DNA of 64,000 nt from WS-7 sp036505295. GTDB taxonomy: Bacteria; Eisenbacteria; RBG-16-71-46; SZUA-252. The stretch is taken from assembly GCA_036505295.1 (NCBI GenBank), contig DASXTQ010000034.1, positions 1-64,000 on the forward strand, written 5' to 3'. Positions 53,431-61,283 of the stretch are shown here, piece by piece. The notes beneath the pieces were generated by a model. The model ran no database searches and was not told where the DNA came from. It saw only the letters and a list, made by a program, of their open reading frames with translations. The translations under genes and the position numbers were made by a program. Positions within the stretch are counted from its first letter, which is position 1; the number at the start of each line of letters is the position of its first letter.

Positions 53431-53489
53431 CGGGGGTTTGCGCGACGGGCCGGGCGCTTCCCGGTTGAATCGAGGAAGGAGATCTTGAA

Positions 53490-54677
53490 ATGGCAGACCG
53501 TGACGCTTACATCGTGAGCGCCTGCCGGACCGCGATCGGCGAGTTCTTGGGCGGGCTCTCCACGCTTCGCGCGCCCGAGCTGGGCGCGGTCGTGATCCGG
53601 GAGGCGGTGAGCCGCGCGGGAATCGAGCCCGGACAGACCGAGGAAGTCCTCATGGGGAACGTCGTGCAGGCGGGCGTTGGACAGGCGCCTGCCAGGCAAG
53701 CGGCCATCAAGGCCGGGATTCCCGACACCGTGGGCGCCATGACGGTGAACAAGGTATGCGGGTCGGGGCTCAAGGCGGTGATGCTCGCCGCGCAGGCGAT
53801 CCGCGCGGGGGACGCCGACATCATCGTCGCGGGCGGTATGGAATCGATGTCCAACGCGCCCTATATGCTGCCCAAGGCGCGCGTGGGATACCGGCTGGGG
53901 CACGGGGAGCTGATCGACGGCGTGATCTTGGACGGGCTCTGGGACTCCTTCAACAACTTCCACATGGGGAGCGCGGCGGAGCTCATCGCGCGAAAGTTCA
54001 AGGTCACCCGCGAGGACCAGGACCGATTCTCGATGGAGAGCCACCAGAAAGCCGTGCGGGCGCAGAAGGAGGGGAAGTTCAAGGACGAGATCGTGCCGGT
54101 CCTGGTTCCGCAGAGGAAAGGGGAACCCAAGTGCTTCTGCGTGGACGAGCGGCCGCGGCCCGACACCACCATGGAATCGCTGGCGAAGCTCAAGCCGGCG
54201 TTCGAGAAGGAAGGCACGGTCACGGCCGCGAACGCGCCCGGGTTGAACGACGGCGGCTCGGCTGTCGTGGTGATGTCGGGCGCGGCCGTAAAGCGAACCC
54301 ACGCGCAGCCGATGGCGCGGGTGACCGGATACGCCACCGGCGGGGTGGCGCCGGAGATGGTCTTCTATGCCCCCGTGGTCGCGGTCAAGCGCCTCGCCGA
54401 GAAGTTGGGCAGAAAGCCCAACGATTGGGACCTGATCGAAGCCAATGAAGCGTTCGCGGCCCAGGCCATCGTCGACGCCCGTGAGCTCGATTGGGATTTC
54501 TCGAGGCTCAACGTGCACGGAGGCGCGGTCGCGCTCGGGCACCCGATCGGTGCGAGCGGCGCGAGAGTGCTGACGACGCTCCTCTACGCGATGCGCGACC
54601 GCAAGGCGAAAACGGGACTGGCGACGCTCTGCCTGGGTGGCGGGAACGCGGTCGCCTTGAGCGTGGAGGCCGTATAG
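53490..54677 (+). CDS. Acetyl-CoA acetyltransferase (thiolase)
   Basis: A 395-residue thiolase: SACRTAIGEFLGGLS, nucleophile Cys90 in NKVCGSGLKAVM, NEAFAAQ, GGAVALGHPIGASGAR, and the second catalytic Cys in CLGGGNAVAL. It condenses or cleaves acetoacetyl-CoA (or other 3-ketoacyl-CoA). AAGGAG lies ahead of the ATG. Its stop shares one base with the dehydrogenase start. Confidence 0.95.
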   Translation: MADRDAYIVSACRTAIGEFLGGLSTLRAPELGAVVIREAVSRAGIEPGQTEEVLMGNVVQAGVGQAPARQAAIKAGIPDTVGAMTVNKVCGSGLKAVMLAAQAIRAGDADIIVAGGMESMSNAPYMLPKARVGYRLGHGELIDGVILDGLWDSFNNFHMGSAAELIARKFKVTREDQDRFSMESHQKAVRAQKEGKFKDEIVPVLVPQRKGEPKCFCVDERPRPDTTMESLAKLKPAFEKEGTVTAANAPGLNDGGSAVVVMSGAAVKRTHAQPMARVTGYATGGVAPEMVFYAPVVAVKRLAEKLGRKPNDWDLIEANEAFAAQAIVDARELDWDFSRLNVHGGAVALGHPIGASGARVLTTLLYAMRDRKAKTGLATLCLGGGNAVALSVEAV

Positions 54678-55546
54678 TGCCGGTCGCGACGGCGACCCGC
54701 CCGGTCCTCGTGATCGGCGCCGGCACCATGGGGAGCGGAATCGCCCAGGTGTTCGCCGCGGCGGGCCGGCAGGTCCTGATTCAGGATAACGACGAGGCCA
54801 GCCTCAAACGGGGCCTCGCGTCGATCGGCAAGAGCCTCGACCGCCTCGTCAAAAAGGGAGCCCTCGACGCCGCGGCTCGCGATCTGGTCCTGGGCCGCAT
54901 CCGAAATGCCGCCCCAGGCGATTCTCTCGCGGACTGCGCGATCGCGGTCGAGGCCGTGCCCGAGCGCCTGGATCTCAAGAAGGCGGTGTTCCGGGAGCTG
55001 GACCGGGTTCTGGCCCCGGATGCGATCCTGGCCACGAATACCTCGTCCATCTCGATCACGGAGCTTGCCGCCGCGACGAGGGGCCCTTCGCGGGTCATCG
55101 GGATGCATTTCATGAACCCCGTTCCCGTGATGCAGCTGGTCGAGGTCGTGCGCGGCCTGGAGACGTCTGAGGAGACCGTGCGCACGACCATGGACATGGC
55201 GAAGGCCCTCGGCAAGACGCCGGTCCTGGTCGAGGACCGTCCCGGATTCGTCTCGAACCGAGTCCTGCTTCCCATGATCAACGAGGCGGTCTTCGCGCTC
55301 CAGGAAGGCGTCGCGACCCGGGAGGCCATCGACACGGTGATGAAGCTCGGCATGAACCATCCCCTCGGGCCGCTCGCGCTCGCCGATCTGATCGGCCTCG
55401 ACGTGTGCCTCGATATCATGGAAGTCCTCCAGCGGGGATTCGGTGACGACAAGTACCGACCATGTCCCCTCCTACGCACCATGGTCGCGGCAGGCCGTCT
55501 GGGTCGAAAGGTCGGCCGGGGGTTCTACGAGTACCCCGATTCCTAG
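54677..55546 (+). CDS. hbd: 3-hydroxybutyryl-CoA dehydrogenase
   Basis: A 289-residue NAD-dependent dehydrogenase: VLVIGAGTMGSGIAQVFAA, IAVEAVPERLDLKK, TNTSSISITELAA, IGMHFMNPVPVMQLVEV, NHPLGPLALADLIGLD. It oxidises (S)-3-hydroxybutyryl-CoA to acetoacetyl-CoA, the step before the thiolase. The GTG at 54677 uses the last base of the thiolase TAG. No enoyl-CoA hydratase accompanies it here. Confidence 0.94.
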   Translation: MPVATATRPVLVIGAGTMGSGIAQVFAAAGRQVLIQDNDEASLKRGLASIGKSLDRLVKKGALDAAARDLVLGRIRNAAPGDSLADCAIAVEAVPERLDLKKAVFRELDRVLAPDAILATNTSSISITELAAATRGPSRVIGMHFMNPVPVMQLVEVVRGLETSEETVRTTMDMAKALGKTPVLVEDRPGFVSNRVLLPMINEAVFALQEGVATREAIDTVMKLGMNHPLGPLALADLIGLDVCLDIMEVLQRGFGDDKYRPCPLLRTMVAAGRLGRKVGRGFYEYPDS

Positions 55547-55552
55547 GCCGCG

Positions 55553-56713
55553 ATGAACTTTCATCTGACGGAGCAGCAGGAAATGCTCCGCGCCCTCACC
55601 CGCGCGTTCGCGGAGGGGGAGATCGCGCCCATCGCCCGCCAGATCGACGCGACTGAGGAAATCCCGGAATCCCTCCGGAAGAAGCTCCGCGACAACAATT
55701 TCTTCGCGCTCCTCATTCCGGAGGAGTACGGCGGCGTCGGCGTGGACGCCGTCGGCTACGTGATCGTCATGGAGGAGCTCGCCCGCGCCTCGGCCGCGGT
55801 GGCCATCACCGTCTCGGTTCACAACTCGGTCGCGGCGGGCCCGATTACCCGCTTCGGGACCGAGGAGCAGAAGACGCGCTGGCTCCCGAGCCTCGCGAAG
55901 GAGGCGCTCGGCGCGTTCGCGCTGACCGAGCCTGGCTCCGGATCGGATTCGGCGGCGCTGATCACGCGCGCCGATCGGCGCGGCAACGAGTACATCCTGA
56001 ACGGCTCGAAGACGTTCGTGACGAACGGGAAATACGCGGACGTGATCGTGCTGCTGGCTCGAACGAGCCAGGAGTCCAAACACCGTGGGATCAGCGCGTT
56101 CCTCGTGGAGCGGAACTCGCCCGGGCTCAAGATCGGAAAGAACATCGACAAGATGGGAATTCGCGGCTCGGACACGGTAGAATTGGTCCTCGAGGATTGC
56201 CGGGTGCCGGTATCCAACCGCCTCCACGACGAGGGACGTGGATTCCGTGTCGCGATGCAGACTCTGGACGGAGGGCGGATCGGAGTCGCGGCGCAGGCGC
56301 TCGGCATCGCGCAGGCCTCGCTCGAAGCCTCGGCGCAGTACGCGCGCGACCGGTACCAATTCGGCCGCCAGATCGGCGACTTCCAAGCGATCCAGTGGAT
56401 GATCGCGGAGATGAGAACCGAGATCGAAGGGGCGCGCCTACTCACGCTCCAGGCCGCTTGGATGAAGGACCAGGAGATTCCGTACGGGCCTTATGCCTCG
56501 ATGGCCAAGCTCAAGTCGTCCGCAGTGGCGCGCATGGCCGCGGATCGCGCGGTGCAGATCCACGGTGGGTACGGCTATACGAAGGAATTCGCCGTGGAGC
56601 GTTACTACCGTGATGCCAAGGTGACGGAGCTCTATGAAGGAACGTCGGAGATTCAACGGATCGTGATCGCGAACTCGGTGCTCCACCCGAAGGACGGCAA
56701 GGGATCAGCGTGA
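55553..56713 (+). CDS. Acyl-CoA dehydrogenase (second copy)
   Basis: A 386-residue acyl-CoA dehydrogenase: EEYGGVGVDAVGYV, TEPGSGSDSAALIT, GSKTFVTNG, DRYQFGRQIGDFQAIQ, HGGYGYTKEFAVERYYRDAKV and LYEGTSEIQRIVI. The LYEGTSEIQR form with Glu carries the catalytic base of short-chain and isobutyryl-CoA dehydrogenases. It differs from the copy at 52231 in most of its length, so it likely has a different substrate. Overlaps the DUF362 gene start (GTGA). Confidence 0.93.
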   Translation: MNFHLTEQQEMLRALTRAFAEGEIAPIARQIDATEEIPESLRKKLRDNNFFALLIPEEYGGVGVDAVGYVIVMEELARASAAVAITVSVHNSVAAGPITRFGTEEQKTRWLPSLAKEALGAFALTEPGSGSDSAALITRADRRGNEYILNGSKTFVTNGKYADVIVLLARTSQESKHRGISAFLVERNSPGLKIGKNIDKMGIRGSDTVELVLEDCRVPVSNRLHDEGRGFRVAMQTLDGGRIGVAAQALGIAQASLEASAQYARDRYQFGRQIGDFQAIQWMIAEMRTEIEGARLLTLQAAWMKDQEIPYGPYASMAKLKSSAVARMAADRAVQIHGGYGYTKEFAVERYYRDAKVTELYEGTSEIQRIVIANSVLHPKDGKGSA

Positions 56714-57816
56714 AATCCAAGGTCGCGGTGCTTCGGACGAGCGCTTCCACCGTCGTGGAAGACATCGGGCGCTTGATGGAGCTTGCGGACTGCAACGCGG
56801 AGCTCTCGCCCGAGAAGACGACGCTCTTGAAAGTGAACATCTCCTGGCACGTCTATTATCCCGCGTGCTCGACAAGCCCTTGGCAGCTCGAGGGCGTCAT
56901 TCGGAAGCTTCAGCAATTGGGTTTTACGAGCGAGCATGTCCTGGCCGCCCAAAACTCCACCGTGGTCGTGGATCCCCACGTGGGCATCCGGAACAACAAG
57001 CTCGAGCCGGTGTTGGACCGATATGGGATCCGTTCCGTATGGCTGAACGACAAGGAGAGCGAGGCCGATTGGATCCGCTACGAGCCGAAGGGAAAGATGC
57101 TCGTGTTGAACGACGTCTACCCGGACGGGCTCATGCTCCCGAGAACCTTGATCGGGACGAACATCATCCACCTGCCGACGCTCAAGACGCACGTTTTCAC
57201 CGAAATGACGGGCGCGATGAAGAATGCCTTCGGCGGCCTCCTTCATCTCAAGCGCCATTGGACACACAGCGTGATTCACGAGACCCTGGTGGACCTCCTG
57301 ACGATCCAGAAGGAGATCCACACGGGCATCTTCGCGGTGATGGACGGCGTCATCGCGGGGGACGGACCGGGCCCGCGCGCCATGCGGCCGCATGTGGCCA
57401 ATCTTTTGCTGGCTTCGCGCGACCAGGTGGCGATCGATGCCGTGGCGGCGAAGCTCATGGGCTTCGACCCGCTCACGATCAAGTTCATCCGGCTGGCGGC
57501 CGATGCAAAGCTGGGGAACGGGGATCCGCGCTGCATTGACATCGTGGGAGACGACGTGTCGAACGTGAATCTGGGATTCCACCGGAACGAGAACACGTTC
57601 GCCTCCAAGGGGCAGAAGCTCATCTACCACGGCCCCCTCAAGCCGTTGGAGAAGATGCTGCTCCAGAGCCCCCTCGTCCCGTGGTCCTACTTTGCGTCGC
57701 GTCTGTACCACGACGGGTACTGGTATCCGTTCGTGGGAGTTCCGCGAAAGAAGAAGATCATGCAGTCGGAATGGGGAAAGCTGTTCCGCGAGTACGAACC
57801 CAAAGGGCAGGCGTAA
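56710..57816 (+). CDS. DUF362-family protein
   Basis: A 368-residue protein with the DUF362 hallmarks: LLKVNISWHVYYPACSTSP near the start, NIIHLPTLKTHVFTEMTGAMKNAFGG in the middle (fragments in the order LPTLKTH, GAMKN) and FAVMDGVIAGDGPGPR later. DUF362 proteins are suspected oxidoreductase or iron-sulfur partners but lack a defined reaction. It is coupled to the second acyl-CoA dehydrogenase by GTGA. No 4Fe-4S motif is visible. A possible electron-transfer partner of the dehydrogenases is inference. Confidence 0.82.
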   Translation: MKSKVAVLRTSASTVVEDIGRLMELADCNAELSPEKTTLLKVNISWHVYYPACSTSPWQLEGVIRKLQQLGFTSEHVLAAQNSTVVVDPHVGIRNNKLEPVLDRYGIRSVWLNDKESEADWIRYEPKGKMLVLNDVYPDGLMLPRTLIGTNIIHLPTLKTHVFTEMTGAMKNAFGGLLHLKRHWTHSVIHETLVDLLTIQKEIHTGIFAVMDGVIAGDGPGPRAMRPHVANLLLASRDQVAIDAVAAKLMGFDPLTIKFIRLAADAKLGNGDPRCIDIVGDDVSNVNLGFHRNENTFASKGQKLIYHGPLKPLEKMLLQSPLVPWSYFASRLYHDGYWYPFVGVPRKKKIMQSEWGKLFREYEPKGQA

Positions 57817-57834
57817 GGCGGGCTCAGGCCCGCC
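57817..57834 (+). other. Perfect hairpin between the DUF362 gene and the next gene
   Basis: GGCGGGC (57817-57823), loop TCAG, GCCCGCC (57828-57834) begins right after the TAA. It is not followed by a T-run, and GGGGAGG (57835-57841), the ribosome binding site of the next gene, follows at once. It may stabilise the upstream transcript end or control the next gene. Confidence 0.4.
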
Positions 57835-57845
57835 GGGGAGGCGTG

Positions 57846-58580
57846 ATGAGATTCATCGGAATTCACCCGAGGCAATGGCACCGGGGGGCGTGGATCATCG
57901 CGCTCCTCCTCGCCGCGCTCGTGCTGCTTCTCACACACCGCCCGATCGTCGGGCGCGCGTTCGCGATGGAGCCTCCGGCCGGGGACACGCAATCCAGCCA
58001 ACCCGAAGGAAGCACCACGGCGCCCATGGCGAGCGACGCTCGGCCGGCCCATTCAACCCAGGGGAACGGTTACGTCGCCGAGATCGTGGATTCGAGCTAC
58101 ACGGTCGGCCCGGCCGAGTTTTTCGCCCTCGACCTGCCCATGAACCTGCCCGGCGCCAAGGCGGTCCACCTTTCCGGCACCGTAACGACCAAGGGAAGGA
58201 AGGACATCGTGGTGCGGCTCTTCCGGGCCGGTGATTACGACCGCTGGCTCAAGCAGAAGAGCGGCAGGAAACCCCAGGCGTTCTGGACGTCGCAGCGTTC
58301 GAAGAATCTGACCCTGGATCAGGACCTTCCGCCCGGAGAGCCTGTCGTGCTTCTCCTGGACAACGGATTCTCGATCCGTACGCCGAAGCAGGTGAGCTGC
58401 CAGCTCCAGCTACGTTATCAGCGGAACGGCACGGAGTCGTTCGACACCGAGGGGGGTGGGATCTCGGGGTCGCCGGCCGGGACGACGGCCCCCGCGCCGG
58501 AAGATAATCTCCCCGCTCCGCGCTCCAACACCGACCAGGAGATGCCGCCGCCGCCTCCTCCTCCGCCCGACGGGTACTAG
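57846..58580 (+). CDS. Membrane-anchored exported protein with a proline-rich tail
   Basis: A 244-residue protein of unknown function. N-terminal membrane helix (GAWIIALLLAALVLLLTH), Ser/Pro/Ala-rich linker (about 40-75), then a beta-rich domain (YVAEIVDSSYTVGPAEFFAL, HLSGTVTTKGRKDIVVRLF, PVVLLLDNGFS) that may be a jelly-roll-like sandwich. The C-terminus is Pro/Gly-rich with a run of eight prolines before DGY. GGGGAGG precedes the ATG. The polyproline run would need EF-P for translation. Its end overlaps the convergent gene by 4 bases. Confidence 0.6.
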   Translation: MRFIGIHPRQWHRGAWIIALLLAALVLLLTHRPIVGRAFAMEPPAGDTQSSQPEGSTTAPMASDARPAHSTQGNGYVAEIVDSSYTVGPAEFFALDLPMNLPGAKAVHLSGTVTTKGRKDIVVRLFRAGDYDRWLKQKSGRKPQAFWTSQRSKNLTLDQDLPPGEPVVLLLDNGFSIRTPKQVSCQLQLRYQRNGTESFDTEGGGISGSPAGTTAPAPEDNLPAPRSNTDQEMPPPPPPPPDGY

Positions 58581-60040
58581 CGCCCGCCGCGTAGAAGAAG
58601 AAGCTGGCCCCCCTCTCCCCATCTCCCTGAGCTCTGGAGGGCCCGGAGCGTGTGCGCCTGCACGGTGAGGAGCCAGGCGTCCTCCCCGAGCAGGTCGCCT
58701 ACGCTCGTGATCCCGCTCGGTTCCCACTCTCCCCCCACGCCTCGGGGGACCAGACGCCCCCTGCTGTCGCGCTCGACGCATTCGGCGACCGCTTCCAGAG
58801 TGTGCGAACGGAGGTCGTAGCGCAGGATGCGCGAGGGGTGGATGCCGTGCGCCGCGGGGTACTCCTGGATCATCAGGGAGCGCCCGTCGGTATCGATGCT
58901 CGAGGGACGAAACAGGTCGTCCCCCTCGCTGGCGTCGAGCAGGACTTCCAGGTTCTCGACCCGCGTGGGATCGAAGTCGTCGAGCGTCATGTGGTAGACG
59001 CGACCCCCGCCGGCCGCGGTTTGGATGATGCCGCTCGAGCCGAAACCCAGGCGATCGGTGAAGTAGAACGCGTTGAGTCTCTCCCGGTCGATCGCGACGC
59101 CCTCCAGACGGACGAAGTTGAGGCATCCGAGCCGCTGGACCAGCGGCTCGAGCGTGTCTGGCGAGCGCGCGGCGACGGGATCGACCGGGACGAACGTCCC
59201 GCTCACCGGCACGCCGCGGCGGAGACTCGAGGCGTTGCGCCCGTTCAGCGGGAGTTGGCCTGGATCCGCGCGGAATACGAGGAGCTGACCGTTCCCCGTG
59301 AGGACGTCGGTATCCGAATTGGCGACGTAAAGGTAGAGCTGGTCGCCCGTCTGGCCTAGGCTGCCGGCGGTCATCACCACGAGTAGTTTGCCGCCGGTCG
59401 TGGGGAGCGCGGCCGCGCTCTTGTGCCGCATGGCCCCGAGCCAGGGTAGGTCGTGGATCTGCTCACCCGTCACGTCGATCGCCGCCACGATGGGGCTCCG
59501 CGTCCGGAGCCGGCTCCCCCGCTCGTTCACCACGAAATTCGGTCGCAGAAACCCGACCCGCGCATCGAGCAGGGCCGCGTGCGCGAGCCCGGTGTAGCCT
59601 TGGTCCGGCCGGAGCAGATAGTCCGCGGCCAGGATTCCGTTGTTCCGCAGGTCGAGGACGAGCCGTGATACCGCCGACCCCTCGACGCCTTGGAGCCAGG
59701 CATCGTCGTGGGAGGCGTACACCTCCGCGGTCCCGTCGCCGCGGTCCCGTACGCCCAGCCCGCCTGCCCGCCCGGCGAAAATGAAAGGGGCCGCCCCCGG
59801 ATGGCTCGAGAAGAGCGTGTCGCCGGCGGTCAAGATCGGCTTGATCGTGACACCCGCGCCGAGCGGCCGCACCATGGCGGCGGCCGGCGTGAGAAACCCC
59901 ACGCCCGGCCCCGTGGTGGAACGAACCTGCGACGTGCCGGCGCATCCCGGGTAGGCAAGGCTCAGGAGAAGGAGCGCCGCGCGCATACGGTGAGCCGTGC
60001 CTCTCCGGCACTTCGGGCGGAATCCCCGGGCTCCGCTCAT
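58577..60040 (-). CDS. Exported PhoX/phytase-like beta-propeller protein
   Basis: A 487-residue protein. The ATG at 60040 overlaps the epimerase stop (ATGA); an ATG at 59986 gives a cleaner signal sequence (MRAALLLLSLAYPGCAG). The mature protein has repeated beta segments of the propeller type (FAGRAGGLGVRDRGDGTAEVYASHDD; RLEGVAIDRERLNAFYFTD; GGRVYHMTLDDFDPTR; GDDLFRPSSIDTDGRSLMIQEYPA) like DUF839/PhoX and esterase-like phytase families. Signals YFTD and DGRSLMIQE recall those families' metal-binding blades, but I cannot name catalytic residues. It follows the mce gene. Confidence 0.55.
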   Translation of the reverse strand: MSGARGFRPKCRRGTAHRMRAALLLLSLAYPGCAGTSQVRSTTGPGVGFLTPAAAMVRPLGAGVTIKPILTAGDTLFSSHPGAAPFIFAGRAGGLGVRDRGDGTAEVYASHDDAWLQGVEGSAVSRLVLDLRNNGILAADYLLRPDQGYTGLAHAALLDARVGFLRPNFVVNERGSRLRTRSPIVAAIDVTGEQIHDLPWLGAMRHKSAAALPTTGGKLLVVMTAGSLGQTGDQLYLYVANSDTDVLTGNGQLLVFRADPGQLPLNGRNASSLRRGVPVSGTFVPVDPVAARSPDTLEPLVQRLGCLNFVRLEGVAIDRERLNAFYFTDRLGFGSSGIIQTAAGGGRVYHMTLDDFDPTRVENLEVLLDASEGDDLFRPSSIDTDGRSLMIQEYPAAHGIHPSRILRYDLRSHTLEAVAECVERDSRGRLVPRGVGGEWEPSGITSVGDLLGEDAWLLTVQAHTLRALQSSGRWGEGGQLLLLRGGR

Positions 60041-60447
60041 CGCGGGACTTCACAAAGTTCTACAAGCACCCCGTTCAACGTCCGGGGGCTGAGAAACGCG
60101 ATCTTCGTGTGGTGGCTTCCTTCCCTCGGCGTGCGGTCGATCAGCTCGAGCCCCGCGGCGGCCGCCTGCTCCAGCGCCCGCTCGAGATCGGGAACGTTGA
60201 ACGAGAGATGGTGGATGCCTTCCCCCCTCTTCTCGAGAAATCGGCCCACCGGGGAATCCGCCTCGGTCGGTTCCAGCAGCTCCAGCTCGGAAGAGCCGCT
60301 TTGCAAGAATGCGATCCGGAGCTTCATCGAGTCGAATTCGGTCGTCTCGACGTGGTCGAAGCCGAACGCATGAACCCAGAGAGGAACCGCGCTTTCCAGA
60401 GAGCGGACCGCGATCCCGACGTGGGCGAGACCGAGCACGCGGCTCAT
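60037..60447 (-). CDS. mce: Methylmalonyl-CoA epimerase
   Basis: A 136-residue vicinal-oxygen-chelate protein: LGLAHVGIAVRSLE (metal His9), SELELLEPTEADSPVGRFLEKRGEGIHHLSF (second His, Glu) and a late GVLVELCE Glu. It converts (S)- to (R)-methylmalonyl-CoA for the mutase. Start by ATGA overlap with uppP. Minus-strand cluster with mutase and carboxylase. Confidence 0.92.
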   Translation of the reverse strand: MSRVLGLAHVGIAVRSLESAVPLWVHAFGFDHVETTEFDSMKLRIAFLQSGSSELELLEPTEADSPVGRFLEKRGEGIHHLSFNVPDLERALEQAAAAGLELIDRTPREGSHHTKIAFLSPRTLNGVLVELCEVPR

Positions 60448-61277
60448 CGGAACCCCCACGCGTGATGCCAGAGGAGGGCGAAGAGCACCAGCCCCAGAAT
60501 GATGCGATACCAGCCGAAGGGCTCGAGACCGTGGCGGGTAAGGTAGCGCAGAAAGGAGCGGATCGCGATCACTGCAACGATCGCGGCCACGGCGAGGCCG
60601 ACAGCGGTGGCCTCGAGGCCGACCGAAGCGCCGCTCAGGAGCGCCTCCCGGCTCTTGACGAAGTCGAACAGGGTCGCGGCGCCGAGCGTGGGGAGCGCGA
60701 GCAGAAACGAAAACTCCGCCGCCGCGACCGCCGAGCATCCCAAGAGGAGCGCACTCAGTATTGTCACCATGGCGCGTGAAACCCCCGGCCATAGAGATGC
60801 GCATTGGAACAGCCCGATCGCGAACGCGACGCCCAGCGGAATCGCGTCCACGCTCTCGAACGCGGGGGTACTACGGCGCGCTCGGCGCCAGCGCTCGAAG
60901 CACACCATGACGACGCCACCGAGGAAGAGAGCGATCGCCACCGGGAGGGGGCCGAAGAGGTGGGCTTGGATCGCTTTGTGGAACGCCAGTCCGAAGATCG
61001 CCGCGGGAAGGAACGCGATCGCGAGCTTCATCAGGAGCGAGCCGCCCCGCGAGCGCGGCCGTGCGATTCCTCCGAGCACCTCCAGAACGCGGGCGCGATA
61101 CAGCCACAGGACCGCCAGAAGAGCCCCCGCCTGGATGACGATTTCGAAATCGTTCATGATGCCGCCGACGAGACCCATGGCGTGCGCGGCGAGGATCAGG
61201 TGCCCGGTCGAAGAAACCGGCAGGAATTCGGTGAGCCCTTCGATCGCGCCCAGGATGCCAGCTTGGAAGAGATTCAC
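60444..61277 (-). CDS. uppP: Undecaprenyl-diphosphatase
   Basis: A 277-residue BacA/UppP membrane phosphatase with the signature EGLTEFLPVSSTGHLIL near the N-terminus and PGVSRAMVTI further on (Arg of the active site). It recycles undecaprenyl pyrophosphate for cell-wall synthesis. It has about eight helices. It lies between the mutase and epimerase genes, an unrelated place. GTG start six bases after the mutase stop. Confidence 0.95.
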   Translation of the reverse strand: MNLFQAGILGAIEGLTEFLPVSSTGHLILAAHAMGLVGGIMNDFEIVIQAGALLAVLWLYRARVLEVLGGIARPRSRGGSLLMKLAIAFLPAAIFGLAFHKAIQAHLFGPLPVAIALFLGGVVMVCFERWRRARRSTPAFESVDAIPLGVAFAIGLFQCASLWPGVSRAMVTILSALLLGCSAVAAAEFSFLLALPTLGAATLFDFVKSREALLSGASVGLEATAVGLAVAAIVAVIAIRSFLRYLTRHGLEPFGWYRIILGLVLFALLWHHAWGFR

Positions 61278-61283
61278 GAGGCG

